Positions 54,200-62,662 of a DNA stretch of 64,000 nt are shown in pieces (position 1 is the stretch's first letter; every line of letters starts with the position of its first letter). The stretch comes from Butyrivibrio fibrisolvens (GTDB lineage Bacteria > Bacillota > Clostridia > Lachnospirales > Lachnospiraceae). Both the position numbers and the translations under genes were made by a program. Location of the stretch: the NCBI RefSeq assembly GCF_023206215.1, contig NZ_CP065801.1, forward strand, positions 1-64,000. Direction: 5' to 3'. The notes under the pieces were generated by a model. It was not told the origin of the DNA. It saw nothing but the letters and a program-made list of their open reading frames with translations, and ran no database searches.

Positions 54200-55889
54200 T
54201 GTCTTTCACCTTAACATTTCCATCTTCCAAAACGAATTCTCTATTGCAATAATCAAGAACGCTCTTTCTATGTGTTATCAGTATACATGTAGGTCTTGGC
54301 GTCATCTCAGAGAGCTTCTTAAGAAGCTGACTTTCTGTAATCTCATCCAAAGCAGATGTCGCTTCATCAAGTACAATAAAATTTGAATTCCTGATAAGTG
54401 CTCTGGCAAGTCCAAGCCTTTGAGCTTGTCCTTCAGATAGTCCAACACCCTTCTCACCTATTACTGTATCAAGACCTTTTGGAAGCTTCTCGACAAACTC
54501 TCTGCACACTGCCATATCAAGAGCTTGCCATATTTCTTCGTCACTAGCATCCTCTTTTCCTATCAGAATATTCTTCCTGATAGTACCAGAAAACAGGGTA
54601 TTACCTTGTGGAACATATGACACAAATTCTCTGACTGTAGCGCTTAGATCCATCGTATTGCCTGCATCATCATAATATCTGATACTACCTCTAGACGGAG
54701 AAATAAAGTTCATAAGAAGCCTTATGAGGGTCGTCTTACCAATACCTGATTTACCCACGATACCTACAAAATCTCCAGGCTTTATATCAAAATTTACATC
54801 AGTGAATATATAATCTTTATCATATGCAAAAGACAAATTTTGAACAGCTACGCCCATAGCTCCTTCTAAGCCGCTCTGCTCTATACGCTCCTCAAGCGGA
54901 ATATCCTGAATATCCATAATTCTTCCTGCGGAAGCAAAAATAGATACTACTCCTGGAAGCTCTCTCATAAGTGAAGCAATAGGTGACTGTATTCGACCAA
55001 ATAAAGTCAAAAACAAAGTCATAGTTCCGAATGTAATCTCATGACGGGATATCTGTCCTGCTGCATAAATGAATGCAAACATATATCCTAGCTGAAATGT
55101 ACCACCCATTACCAGATTAGAAGCAGCAGAAAGTTTACTCTTTTTCCAGACCCAGTGAAATCTGTTGTTACGAAGAGTAGTAAGATCATCAGAGAATCTG
55201 TCTTCACTTGAGAAAGCCTTAACAATAAGTATGTTAGCAAGACTTTCCTGAATAAATGATCTGTATGCAGTCTCCGATTCCTGAACCTTGACCTGATATT
55301 TCTTTAATCTTCTTCCAAGAGCATATGCCAGAAGAATTCCTATCGGAGTAAGAAACAGCGCAGAAACAGCTAAAAATCTTGAGTTTTTGTATAAGGTAAA
55401 AAATACCAATGCAAGTTCAATCAAAAATACGATTATATTAGGAATAACATTGACCATTCCATTAGCTATATTGCCCGCATCGGAAGTCATCCTGGTCATC
55501 ATGTCGCCGGTATGGAATTTCTGTGTTCCAATCCATATAGATCGTATGATCTTATCATATACCTGCTTACGTATACCAAAAGAATATCTTTCATTGAGCA
55601 TGGCTGAAAACAGATTTTGTACAGATTCTCCGATAAGCATTATCATGATAAGTATCATAAATACGGCTATCGATGTCTTGGTAATATATCCCTTACCGGC
55701 CATATCTATAATCTTCTGAGACATAACAGAGTACTCAATTCCAAGATAAGTCCATGCAACACTTATTATCATAAGAACTGCTATTCGCAATAAATATGGC
55801 TTTGTATAACCCAAAAGCCATTTAAAATAGTCTCTTCCTCTCTCTTTTTGGCTTTTGTACTTTTTGTAATACTGTTTGATTTTCCCCAT
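54192..55889 (-). CDS. ABC exporter, fused membrane and ATPase domains
   Basis: About 565 residues from ATG 55889 (MGKIKQYYKKYKSQKERGRD), GAGGTTAAG upstream. Six-helix exporter domain (LLRIAVLMIISVAWTYLGIE; FHTGDMMTRMTSD coupling), then ATPase with Walker A FVGIVGKSGIGKTTLIRLLM, Q-loop SYVPQGNTLFSGT, signature VGLSEGQAQRLGLARAL, Walker B NFIVLDEATSALDE and His in ILITHRKSVLD. There is no C39 peptidase domain, so it exports but does not cut the leader. The last codons overlap the HPr-kinase-like gene. Most likely exports the modified peptide, like the D protein of lasso loci. Confidence 0.9.
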   Translation of the reverse strand: MGKIKQYYKKYKSQKERGRDYFKWLLGYTKPYLLRIAVLMIISVAWTYLGIEYSVMSQKIIDMAGKGYITKTSIAVFMILIMIMLIGESVQNLFSAMLNERYSFGIRKQVYDKIIRSIWIGTQKFHTGDMMTRMTSDAGNIANGMVNVIPNIIVFLIELALVFFTLYKNSRFLAVSALFLTPIGILLAYALGRRLKKYQVKVQESETAYRSFIQESLANILIVKAFSSEDRFSDDLTTLRNNRFHWVWKKSKLSAASNLVMGGTFQLGYMFAFIYAAGQISRHEITFGTMTLFLTLFGRIQSPIASLMRELPGVVSIFASAGRIMDIQDIPLEERIEQSGLEGAMGVAVQNLSFAYDKDYIFTDVNFDIKPGDFVGIVGKSGIGKTTLIRLLMNFISPSRGSIRYYDDAGNTMDLSATVREFVSYVPQGNTLFSGTIRKNILIGKEDASDEEIWQALDMAVCREFVEKLPKGLDTVIGEKGVGLSEGQAQRLGLARALIRNSNFIVLDEATSALDEITESQLLKKLSEMTPRPTCILITHRKSVLDYCNREFVLEDGNVKVKDIG

Positions 55890-55958
55890 TTGTAACTTAA
55901 CCTCATTCCTAAACACAAATAAAACTATTATCTTTTGGTTCTAATGTGATGCTAGTGT

Positions 55959-55994
55959 TGACTCACTCATATTTGATTAAATATGAATGAGTCA
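55959..55994. repeat. Strong hairpin between the unknown gene and the exporter
   Basis: TGACTCACTCATATTT and AAATATGAATGAGTCA with one mismatch and loop GATT. No T run on either side, so probably an mRNA processing or stabilising hairpin, or an operator. Confidence 0.5.
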
Positions 55995-56024
55995 GAAAAC
56001 TAATGTCAAAAGCGTTTTTAACAC

Positions 56025-57095
56025 TTACATCATCTTATTACTTTTCAAAAAGTAGTATGCCTTAAGTGGCATGATTCCTTTATGTGACCACTTGAACTTC
56101 AATATATAAAGTCCCATGGATATTCTTTTACGGATCATACCCTTTTCATCATCATAGTAAGGCATCATAATGACTTTGTTCTTTGGAGAAATGCATTTAT
56201 ACCTTTCATCTGCAATTCCCCACTTGATCCCAAGATTTGCATAGTCCTCATAAATCTTCATAGGATCTTTGCTTTGATAAAAATAATCAGATGCTACACA
56301 CATACCGATAGACGGAAGTATCGTTCCATCTTTGGAAAGGTCCATCTGAAGCTCAACTGTTGCTTCAAGGCTTAAGACTTCAAGCATCTGGCTTATAGTA
56401 TTCTCATCTGTCACGGGTGCTCCGACAGCTTCAAGATCTTTTTGCAGCTGCCCGGGATCCTTCTTATAAAACTCTTTACACTCACCACCAAGAAGCCATG
56501 TGATCCTCATCGGTAGATTCTCTCTAGCCTCAGATACACCTTGATAATATGGTTTCCAGTATCCGGGGCTCTTATCATAGACTAAAAGAGCTCCATCTAT
56601 CCTGTCTGTTTGATTGATAAGAGTCATGGTGTCAATGATTCTCTTTTTATTCTCAGAGATAGTAAAATCATCTACCATGTATGGGATGCTCCCGTACGAT
56701 GGACGTTTTGTCTCACCTGCAGATACATCAAATTCAAGGCACACTTCGTTGTGCTTATCATTATCTTTTAGTAATTTTTGAAAATGTTCGAAGTATTCCT
56801 TTTTATTCCTGAGATTATCCCCAACTATATGTATCTGCTCAGGAAGCTCATCAGCATAGTATCCAACAGAAAAGTCTGTACAAGGATTTCCAATAAGCGG
56901 GAATTCCAGCCAATAAATAGGGCTTGAATCTACTATATATGAATCTCTTACAATCGTTCTGATATCTTCTGATACTTCATCCATACCGATAAGGATACGG
57001 CCTCTGTCTTCTTCGGAAAAGAGCTTCCACATCAGCTTAAAATTAGCTTCAGCATAATCAGCTGCTTTATTCAATTTTTCCCCAGATAATTCCAT
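56025..57095 (-). CDS. Unknown 356-residue protein of the peptide cluster
   Basis: Soluble, no signal peptide or membrane helix. Starts MELSGEKLNKAADYAEANFK; other stretches are SPIYWLEFPLIGNPCTDFSV, NEVCLEFDVSAGETKRPSYG, RIDGALLVYDKSPGYWKPYY, MRITWLLGGECKEFYKKDPG, SIGMCVASDYFYQSKDPMKI and a basic end KAYYFLKSNKMM. The two similar-length halves each with a WxxF or YW motif hint at a repeated barrel, but I recognise no family. It leads the exporter/kinase genes on the minus strand and is divergent from the response regulator. A role in peptide modification or immunity is only positional inference. Confidence 0.7.
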   Translation of the reverse strand: MELSGEKLNKAADYAEANFKLMWKLFSEEDRGRILIGMDEVSEDIRTIVRDSYIVDSSPIYWLEFPLIGNPCTDFSVGYYADELPEQIHIVGDNLRNKKEYFEHFQKLLKDNDKHNEVCLEFDVSAGETKRPSYGSIPYMVDDFTISENKKRIIDTMTLINQTDRIDGALLVYDKSPGYWKPYYQGVSEARENLPMRITWLLGGECKEFYKKDPGQLQKDLEAVGAPVTDENTISQMLEVLSLEATVELQMDLSKDGTILPSIGMCVASDYFYQSKDPMKIYEDYANLGIKWGIADERYKCISPKNKVIMMPYYDDEKGMIRKRISMGLYILKFKWSHKGIMPLKAYYFLKSNKMM

Positions 57096-57156
57096 TCATT
57101 TCCTCCAACAGATATAATATAATTAACAAAAACCTATTTTCACAGTGAGGTACACT

Positions 57157-57837
57157 ATGGTTTTAATGATAATTGACGACGACAGGGATATTTTAGAGAT
57201 AAACAAAAACCATCTTTCAGATGAAGGATATAAAGTATATACCTATCAGACGGCTGACGATGCTATATCTGCCCTTAAGCAGATTCATCCGGACTGCATC
57301 GTTCTTGATATTATGATGCCCGGAACAGATGGCCTTAGCGCCATCAATGTTATCAAAAGATATACCGACTCCCCAATTATACTTTTGTCCGGACTGGCCT
57401 CTGAAGACAATCGTGTTGAAGGGCTCATGTCCGGTGCAGATGATTATATGATAAAGCCTTACAGCTTAAAAGAACTGTCAGCTAGAATAAGGCTTCAAAT
57501 CAAAAAGAAAAACATTACAAAAGCAGCTAATACGATAACATATCCCCCTCTTCAAATCAAGCTTTTAGACCGCAAAGTTCTGTACAATGACGACACCGAG
57601 ATCATACTTGCAAATAGAGAATATGAGCTTCTTTTGTTGCTCGTCCAAAATCCCGGAGTAGTCATTCCTTTTGAAACTATAGGGAAAAAAATCTGGGGTA
57701 TATATCAGGAAAGTGATAGAAGAACCATAATGGTAGTTGCAAGCCGCCTCAGAAAAAAGCTGGAAAGCTATGGTGGGCTTATGAACTGCATAGAAACGGC
57801 TTATGGCAAGGGATATAAATTCATAATTCCAAGATGA
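57157..57837 (+). CDS. OmpR-family response regulator of the peptide cluster
   Basis: 226 residues from ATG 57157 behind GTGAGGT. Receiver: MVLMIIDDDRDILEINKNHL (acidic pair), phosphorylation site DCIVLDIMMPGTDGLSAINV, Thr/Ser in IILLSGLASED and Lys in DDYMIKPYSL. Winged-helix effector: EIILANREYELLLLLVQNPG, SDRRTIMVVASRLRKKLESY, IETAYGKGYKFIIPR. It shares an intergenic region with the divergent 356-residue gene and is followed by its kinase, so it likely controls the peptide locus. Confidence 0.9.
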   Translation: MVLMIIDDDRDILEINKNHLSDEGYKVYTYQTADDAISALKQIHPDCIVLDIMMPGTDGLSAINVIKRYTDSPIILLSGLASEDNRVEGLMSGADDYMIKPYSLKELSARIRLQIKKKNITKAANTITYPPLQIKLLDRKVLYNDDTEIILANREYELLLLLVQNPGVVIPFETIGKKIWGIYQESDRRTIMVVASRLRKKLESYGGLMNCIETAYGKGYKFIIPR

Positions 57838-58022
57838 ACTGACCTTTATACTGTTAAAACCAAACTATCATTTATAGATTCAAGGTATCATCAAGACCGC
57901 TTTTTGTACGTGGCTTAAAATATATTCTAAGCCAAAATGAAAATCCGGCTTTTTTAAATGCCGCCAAACTTATATAAGAAGAAAGGTTGATCCTTAACTT
58001 TATGCGGATCAAATAAGGTAAG

Positions 58023-58829
58023 ATGAAAGAGCATTCCAAAAAAAGATACGATGAACCATCTCTTGGAGTAGAAGATCTTTCGAAAGGTCTATATAAATCA
58101 AATCTTAAACTAGGAAGTATAAATCAAAAGCAAAGTGAGTATTTTTCTAATATCTCGCATGATCTTCGTTCACCCATAGCTGCTATCAGAAGTGCTATTG
58201 AGTATTTAGAAGAAACTCCCGGAATCAGTACAGATGACCGAAAAGATCTCTACAGACTGATTGATAAAAAAGCCGCTTCACTTGAATACATGATAGACGA
58301 GATATTTCTTTTGTCTAAGTTATCTTCTAACAGTACGATAGTAAGGCCTGTTCCGCTTCCATGTGGCAATTATCTTGAAGATTTCTTTTTTACTAATGAG
58401 GCGGATTCCAAATTCAAAGATGTTAATCTAGTACTTGATGTGCCTATGAGCTTTGAGTACACTATCGAGATCGATCCTAATTATTTTGACAGAGTATTGA
58501 ATAATCTTTTTGATAATGCTCTCAGATATCTGGGGGAAGATGGCAGTATCACGCTAAGTGCAAGCACCGATGAATCCGAAACACATGTTATTATATCTGT
58601 ATCAGATACCGGATCGGGTATCTCACCTGATAATATTGATAAGATTTTTGAAAGATCCTTTACAGGAGATATACCCAGGACTCCTTCCGGCAAATCAGGT
58701 GCCGGACTTGGTCTGTCTATCTGTAAGAAGATTGTTGAGATCCACTCAGGAACTATAACCTGTAGATCAAAAACAGGTAGTGACCATGGCACAACTTTTG
58801 CCATAACACTACCCATTCTTAAGGACTGA
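58023..58829 (+). CDS. Soluble histidine kinase, partner of the preceding regulator
   Basis: 268 residues with no membrane segment and no sensory domain; only about 30 residues precede the H-box YFSNISHDLRSPIAAIRSAI. N-box LNNLFDNALRYLGEDG, G1 VSDTGSGISPDNIDKIFERS, G2 GKSGAGLGLSICKKIVEIHS. All kinase motifs are intact. The missing sensor means the signal is read in the cytoplasm or through a partner protein. The gap 57838-58022 holds no frame that would supply a lost N-terminus. ATG follows AAGGT. Confidence 0.85.
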   Translation: MKEHSKKRYDEPSLGVEDLSKGLYKSNLKLGSINQKQSEYFSNISHDLRSPIAAIRSAIEYLEETPGISTDDRKDLYRLIDKKAASLEYMIDEIFLLSKLSSNSTIVRPVPLPCGNYLEDFFFTNEADSKFKDVNLVLDVPMSFEYTIEIDPNYFDRVLNNLFDNALRYLGEDGSITLSASTDESETHVIISVSDTGSGISPDNIDKIFERSFTGDIPRTPSGKSGAGLGLSICKKIVEIHSGTITCRSKTGSDHGTTFAITLPILKD

Positions 58830-58954
58830 TTCACTCATAACTGATCAGATTATCTGTATATGAATATGTAAGCATTATAATAAACTGCTGTTTTCATAAT
58901 ACAAATGCGTTGTATGTAACTTTGACCTGCTTCTTATACAGCTCTAAACAGAAT

Positions 58955-59962
58955 TTAACTCTTAACTTTTTTTATAACCGCTTTAAGCATATTTTTAGTA
59001 GTCTGAGTCACTATGTAGTACATGTACTGCGCAGTGATCTCGGGCTTTTTATATATTCTAAGAGCTGCCTTGACATTGCCATTATCAAGAATTTCCTGCA
59101 TCCAGAGCTTCTTTTCCTCTATACTCCATTTATAATTGGAAATAAGATCATATTTCTGCCTCAGATAAAAGACAATCCAGTACCTGTTAATAAGCTTTTC
59201 ATACTTACTATAAAGACCTGCTTTATTCATCACATTAACATACGTCTCGTATATATGATTACGATTAGTCATTTCATTTTCGCAGTCAGTGATCTTTTTT
59301 TCCTTAATCCTGGAAAGTGTGTTGCTGTCCTGATAGCAGTAATATATAAGCTTATCATCTATTACATTGATCTTCTTTGCATGTAGCAGGTATTCCAGCG
59401 AAAATACAAAATCTTCTCCCAGCGTGATATCGCTCCTAAATCTTATATTGTTCTTTCGGATGATATCTGTCTTAAATATTTTATTCCAGATAACGCCAAA
59501 ATAGTGATGTCCGGGATCTTTTAGAGTGTCTATAAGATACTTGTTCCTATCTATGATGCCGCTTTTTTGAAGGTTCTTTATCGGATAATGATCATTGTAA
59601 ACGACGCGAAGATATTTACAGATGCACATATCTGCGTCTGCGCTTTCCAAAGCATCTACCATCTTCTCCAAAAATGTATCTTTGACGTAGTCATCTGCGT
59701 CTACGAACATTACATATTCTCCGGTTGCCTTTGAAAGGCCTAGATTTCTGACCTTAGAAACGCCTCCATGCGTAGCTTTATAGTACTTAAGTTCTCCCTT
59801 TTGCTCATATTTTTGACAGATATTAGGAGTATTATCTGTAGACCCATCATCTACGATAATTATTTCCTTAGCATCGTAAGTCTGGCCAATTAAAGACTTT
59901 ATACATCTTTCTATAGTCCTGCCACTGTTATAGGCAGGCACAATTACTGAAACCTGATTCAC
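58955..59962 (-). CDS. Family 2 glycosyltransferase (first)
   Basis: 335 residues. GT-A fold: VSVIVPAYNSGRTIERCIKS, LIGQTYDAKEIIIVDDGSTD, LGLSKATGEYVMFVDADDYV (DxD metal site), then TLGEDFVFSLEYLLHAKKIN (catalytic-base region). C-terminal part is helical. It transfers a nucleotide-activated sugar; acceptor unknown. It lies 22 bp after the NTP_transf_5 gene on the same strand. Confidence 0.9.
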   Translation of the reverse strand: MNQVSVIVPAYNSGRTIERCIKSLIGQTYDAKEIIIVDDGSTDNTPNICQKYEQKGELKYYKATHGGVSKVRNLGLSKATGEYVMFVDADDYVKDTFLEKMVDALESADADMCICKYLRVVYNDHYPIKNLQKSGIIDRNKYLIDTLKDPGHHYFGVIWNKIFKTDIIRKNNIRFRSDITLGEDFVFSLEYLLHAKKINVIDDKLIYYCYQDSNTLSRIKEKKITDCENEMTNRNHIYETYVNVMNKAGLYSKYEKLINRYWIVFYLRQKYDLISNYKWSIEEKKLWMQEILDNGNVKAALRIYKKPEITAQYMYYIVTQTTKNMLKAVIKKVKS

Positions 59963-59984
59963 CTTTATAACTTCCTTGATTATA

Positions 59985-61232
59985 TTAAAGAATCTTTGAA
60001 TTCTTCATCATCCTGATCCTGTATTCAGATCCGGTAATTTTATCCTTTACTCCGTATACTTTGTTTCCCTTTGTAAGTTTAAAATATATGGCCCGAAATG
60101 CCCTGTGTATCCATGCTATGGGCAACAGAAAGTGATATTTCTTGCAATAAGCATACTTATCATCAATATCTGAGACTGATGGAAATAGAGTATGAAGTAT
60201 TCTGCCGCCTTTTTTATCTCCTGCATCTTTTTTGCCATTAACATACGGAGACAGTATTCCCAGGAGGCTGTAACTTGAATTATCTTCAAGGTCTCTTTTG
60301 CCGGCAAAAACAATGTCCTGCAGAAAAGCCGCTTCATCCTCCGGATAAACTCTGTCTTCTTTAGCCAGAACATTTTCATCCATTCCAAAGTATTCAATGC
60401 ATTTCGTAAAATAAACAGCACAGAAATTATCAAAATTCATTTCTTTGAATACTCTGAAAAACCTCTTAAAGTCAATCTCATCCTTATATTTATTAACAAA
60501 CAAAGCAATATCAATCAAATATCTGCTCTCAATACCTTCTACGATAAAATGTTTGATAATATGAAACATCTGCAGAATAAGGTGCTCTGTATGTCCCAAA
60601 GTCCACACTGCAACATCATCCGTGATAGAAACTTTAACAAGCGTACCTTCATCATCGAGTTTTTCTTTTATAAGCACATCGATATTATCACCATGATAAT
60701 CTTCCCACAAGGTGTAATGTGCTTCTATCAAAAGATTACCATGCATATAAAGTTTGACATTGTTCTTGCTATCTGCCTCGTTATAAGAAAAGCCGAGCTT
60801 TTGTGTTAATAATTCATGCACCCTGTCTTTGTCTTTAGGATCAAGTTTAATGTCAAGATCGCTACTATATCTTGAAAAAATATCAGGATACAACACAGCA
60901 AGAACATACCCTTTTAAAACAACAGTTCTTATTCCTTCTTCTTGAAAGCAGCTATAAACTCTCTTAAACTCTGAGAATCTGTTATAGGAATCCAGAAATT
61001 CCTTCTTGGCTTTTTCATTCCATTTTTTAAGTACCTCTTTATCTATGTCAAAATAGTCCGGATCTTTATTTACAGCATTGTTAAGAAGAGCGCCGCATTT
61101 ATTTAACCCGCCCAAAGAAATAAGCGTCTCCCAGTCACAACCGACATAAGAAATATCCGGCTTTTTGTTATCAAGTGCATATCTTTGCAACCGGATAAAC
61201 TGCTTAGTCAGTAATGCTTTGTTACTATTCAT
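59985..61232 (-). CDS. NTP_transf_5-type nucleotidyltransferase (first)
   Basis: About 415 residues; ATG 61232 (MNSNKALLTKQFIRLQRYAL) follows GGGG and is preferred to ATG 61253. The core is GIRTVVLKGYVLAVLYPDIF, SRYSSDLDIKLDPKDKDRVH (DxD of the nucleotidyltransferase fold) and NLLIEAHYTLWEDYHG. The helical second half has HTEHLILQMFHIIKHFIVEG IESRYLIDIALF, conserved with the second copy at 62662. Homologues occur in lasso-peptide loci (PsmN), where they add sugar or nucleotide groups to the phosphorylated peptide. Divergent from the second PqqD gene. Confidence 0.85.
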   Translation of the reverse strand: MNSNKALLTKQFIRLQRYALDNKKPDISYVGCDWETLISLGGLNKCGALLNNAVNKDPDYFDIDKEVLKKWNEKAKKEFLDSYNRFSEFKRVYSCFQEEGIRTVVLKGYVLAVLYPDIFSRYSSDLDIKLDPKDKDRVHELLTQKLGFSYNEADSKNNVKLYMHGNLLIEAHYTLWEDYHGDNIDVLIKEKLDDEGTLVKVSITDDVAVWTLGHTEHLILQMFHIIKHFIVEGIESRYLIDIALFVNKYKDEIDFKRFFRVFKEMNFDNFCAVYFTKCIEYFGMDENVLAKEDRVYPEDEAAFLQDIVFAGKRDLEDNSSYSLLGILSPYVNGKKDAGDKKGGRILHTLFPSVSDIDDKYAYCKKYHFLLPIAWIHRAFRAIYFKLTKGNKVYGVKDKITGSEYRIRMMKNSKIL

Positions 61233-61354
61233 ATTAACCCCATGATCTATCATTATAGAATTTTAACTTGATATTTCTTTCACTATAATATAATATTGAT
61301 TCGGCAGAAAATACAACTGCTAAGTGAAAATAGTTTTAGAAAATGGGGTTTGTG

Positions 61355-61627
61355 ATGAACAAAGAAACAAAAATCAAACTGATCAAAAAAATTGATGTAA
61401 CTGATATGGCCGGTGATAAGGTCATGATTGATTTTGAGAGCGGTAAATATTTCCTTCTCAGAGGAACAGCTGTAGATATCTGGGACAATATCCAAAGCGA
61501 AACAACTGTTGGAGATCTTGTAAAGACTCTCCTTACTATCTACGATGTAGATGAAGAAACATGCCTTTCAGGAACAGAAAAATTCCTTACTCAGCTTGAA
61601 GAGGCCAAATTTATTTCTTTAACCTAA
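61355..61627 (+). CDS. PqqD-family RiPP recognition element (second)
   Basis: 90 residues from ATG 61355 (MNKETKIKLIKKIDVTDMAG). PqqD fold: DKVMIDFESGKYFLLRGTAV, DIWDNIQSETTVGDLVKTLL, TIYDVDEETCLSGTEKFLTQ, LEEAKFISLT. This is closer than the first copy to the B1-type PqqD of lasso loci (DFESGKYFxLxGTAxxIW). It begins a two-gene plus-strand unit with a GT2 glycosyltransferase. Confidence 0.85.
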   Translation: MNKETKIKLIKKIDVTDMAGDKVMIDFESGKYFLLRGTAVDIWDNIQSETTVGDLVKTLLTIYDVDEETCLSGTEKFLTQLEEAKFISLT

Positions 61628-61654
61628 ACTTAAACCAGGCAGGACAATTCTATT

Positions 61655-62626
61655 ATGAACAATACCAACGTTAAGGTCAGCATAATAGTTCCTATCTACA
61701 ACGTTGAAAACTATCTTGAAAAGTGTCTCGATTCATTAACCGGCCAGTCGCTTAATGATATCGAGATACTTGCAGTTAATGACGGCTCTACAGATAGTTC
61801 GCTTGATATCCTTGAAAGATATGCCCAAAAAGATTCCAGGATCGTTGTATTAAACAAGCAAAACGGCGGACTTTCTGATGCCCGAAACTACGCTTTTCCA
61901 TATATTCACGGAGAATACGTCGGATTTATTGACTCTGACGATTATGTTGATCCCAAAATGTATGAGACAATGTATAATCGCGCCATAGAAACATCTGCAG
62001 ACATTGTAGAGTGTAATCTTCACCACACTTTTGACAACTACGAAGACACCGAGATAGGCAGGCATATTCATGATAAAGAAGAACTTATTATGAACGGCAG
62101 ATCCGTTGTTTGGAACAAGATATACAAAACTTCATGGCTTTTAGAGACTGGAGTCAGATTTCCTAAAGGTCTAATCTATGAAGATGTAAACTTTTACTGT
62201 AAGATTGTTCCTTTTCTTAACAGGATTGAATATGTTGAAGACCCCTTTGTCCACTATGTTCAAAGAGGAACTTCCATCAATAACTTTCAGACTTTAAAGA
62301 CAATGCAGATATTCGATATTCTTGATGACATATATGCATTTTATAAAGAAAAGGGATTTATGGACGAATATAAGGATGCCTTGGAATTCCTGTATACCAG
62401 GATCCTTCTTTGCAGTTCCTTATCAAGGATGTCCAGGATCAAAGATCCATCTGACAGAAAGAAAGCTATTTCAGCTAACTGGGATAAGCTTGTAAGTACT
62501 TTTCCAAACTGGAAAAGTGGTAAATATCTCAAACAATACAAAGGGAAAAATGCAGCCTTTATGAAAGCAATGAACCCGCTTACTTATTCGCTTGCAGGTT
62601 TCATTCTTCCTATAGTAAAAAAATAG
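61655..62626 (+). CDS. Family 2 glycosyltransferase (second)
   Basis: 323 residues, 28 bp after the second PqqD gene. VKVSIIVPIYNVENYLEKCL, EILAVNDGSTDSSLDILERY, LSDARNYAFPYIHGEYVGFI and SDDYVDPKMYETM give the GT-A fold and DDxD-like metal site; FPKGLIYEDVNFYCKIVPFL is the catalytic-base region. Capsule or glycolipid GT2s look like this, but direct linkage to a PqqD gene suggests it may act on the peptide. Ends at a strong terminator. Confidence 0.9.
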   Translation: MNNTNVKVSIIVPIYNVENYLEKCLDSLTGQSLNDIEILAVNDGSTDSSLDILERYAQKDSRIVVLNKQNGGLSDARNYAFPYIHGEYVGFIDSDDYVDPKMYETMYNRAIETSADIVECNLHHTFDNYEDTEIGRHIHDKEELIMNGRSVVWNKIYKTSWLLETGVRFPKGLIYEDVNFYCKIVPFLNRIEYVEDPFVHYVQRGTSINNFQTLKTMQIFDILDDIYAFYKEKGFMDEYKDALEFLYTRILLCSSLSRMSRIKDPSDRKKAISANWDKLVSTFPNWKSGKYLKQYKGKNAAFMKAMNPLTYSLAGFILPIVKK

Positions 62627-62662
62627 CAGCTATCGATCACTTAGATCGTAGCTGCTGTTTTT
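62625..62662. terminator. Bidirectional terminator between GT2 and second NTP_transf_5 gene
   Basis: AGCAGCTATCGATC and GATCGTAGCTGCT form the stem, loop ACTTA, with T6 on the plus strand and T7 on the minus strand. Confidence 0.9.
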
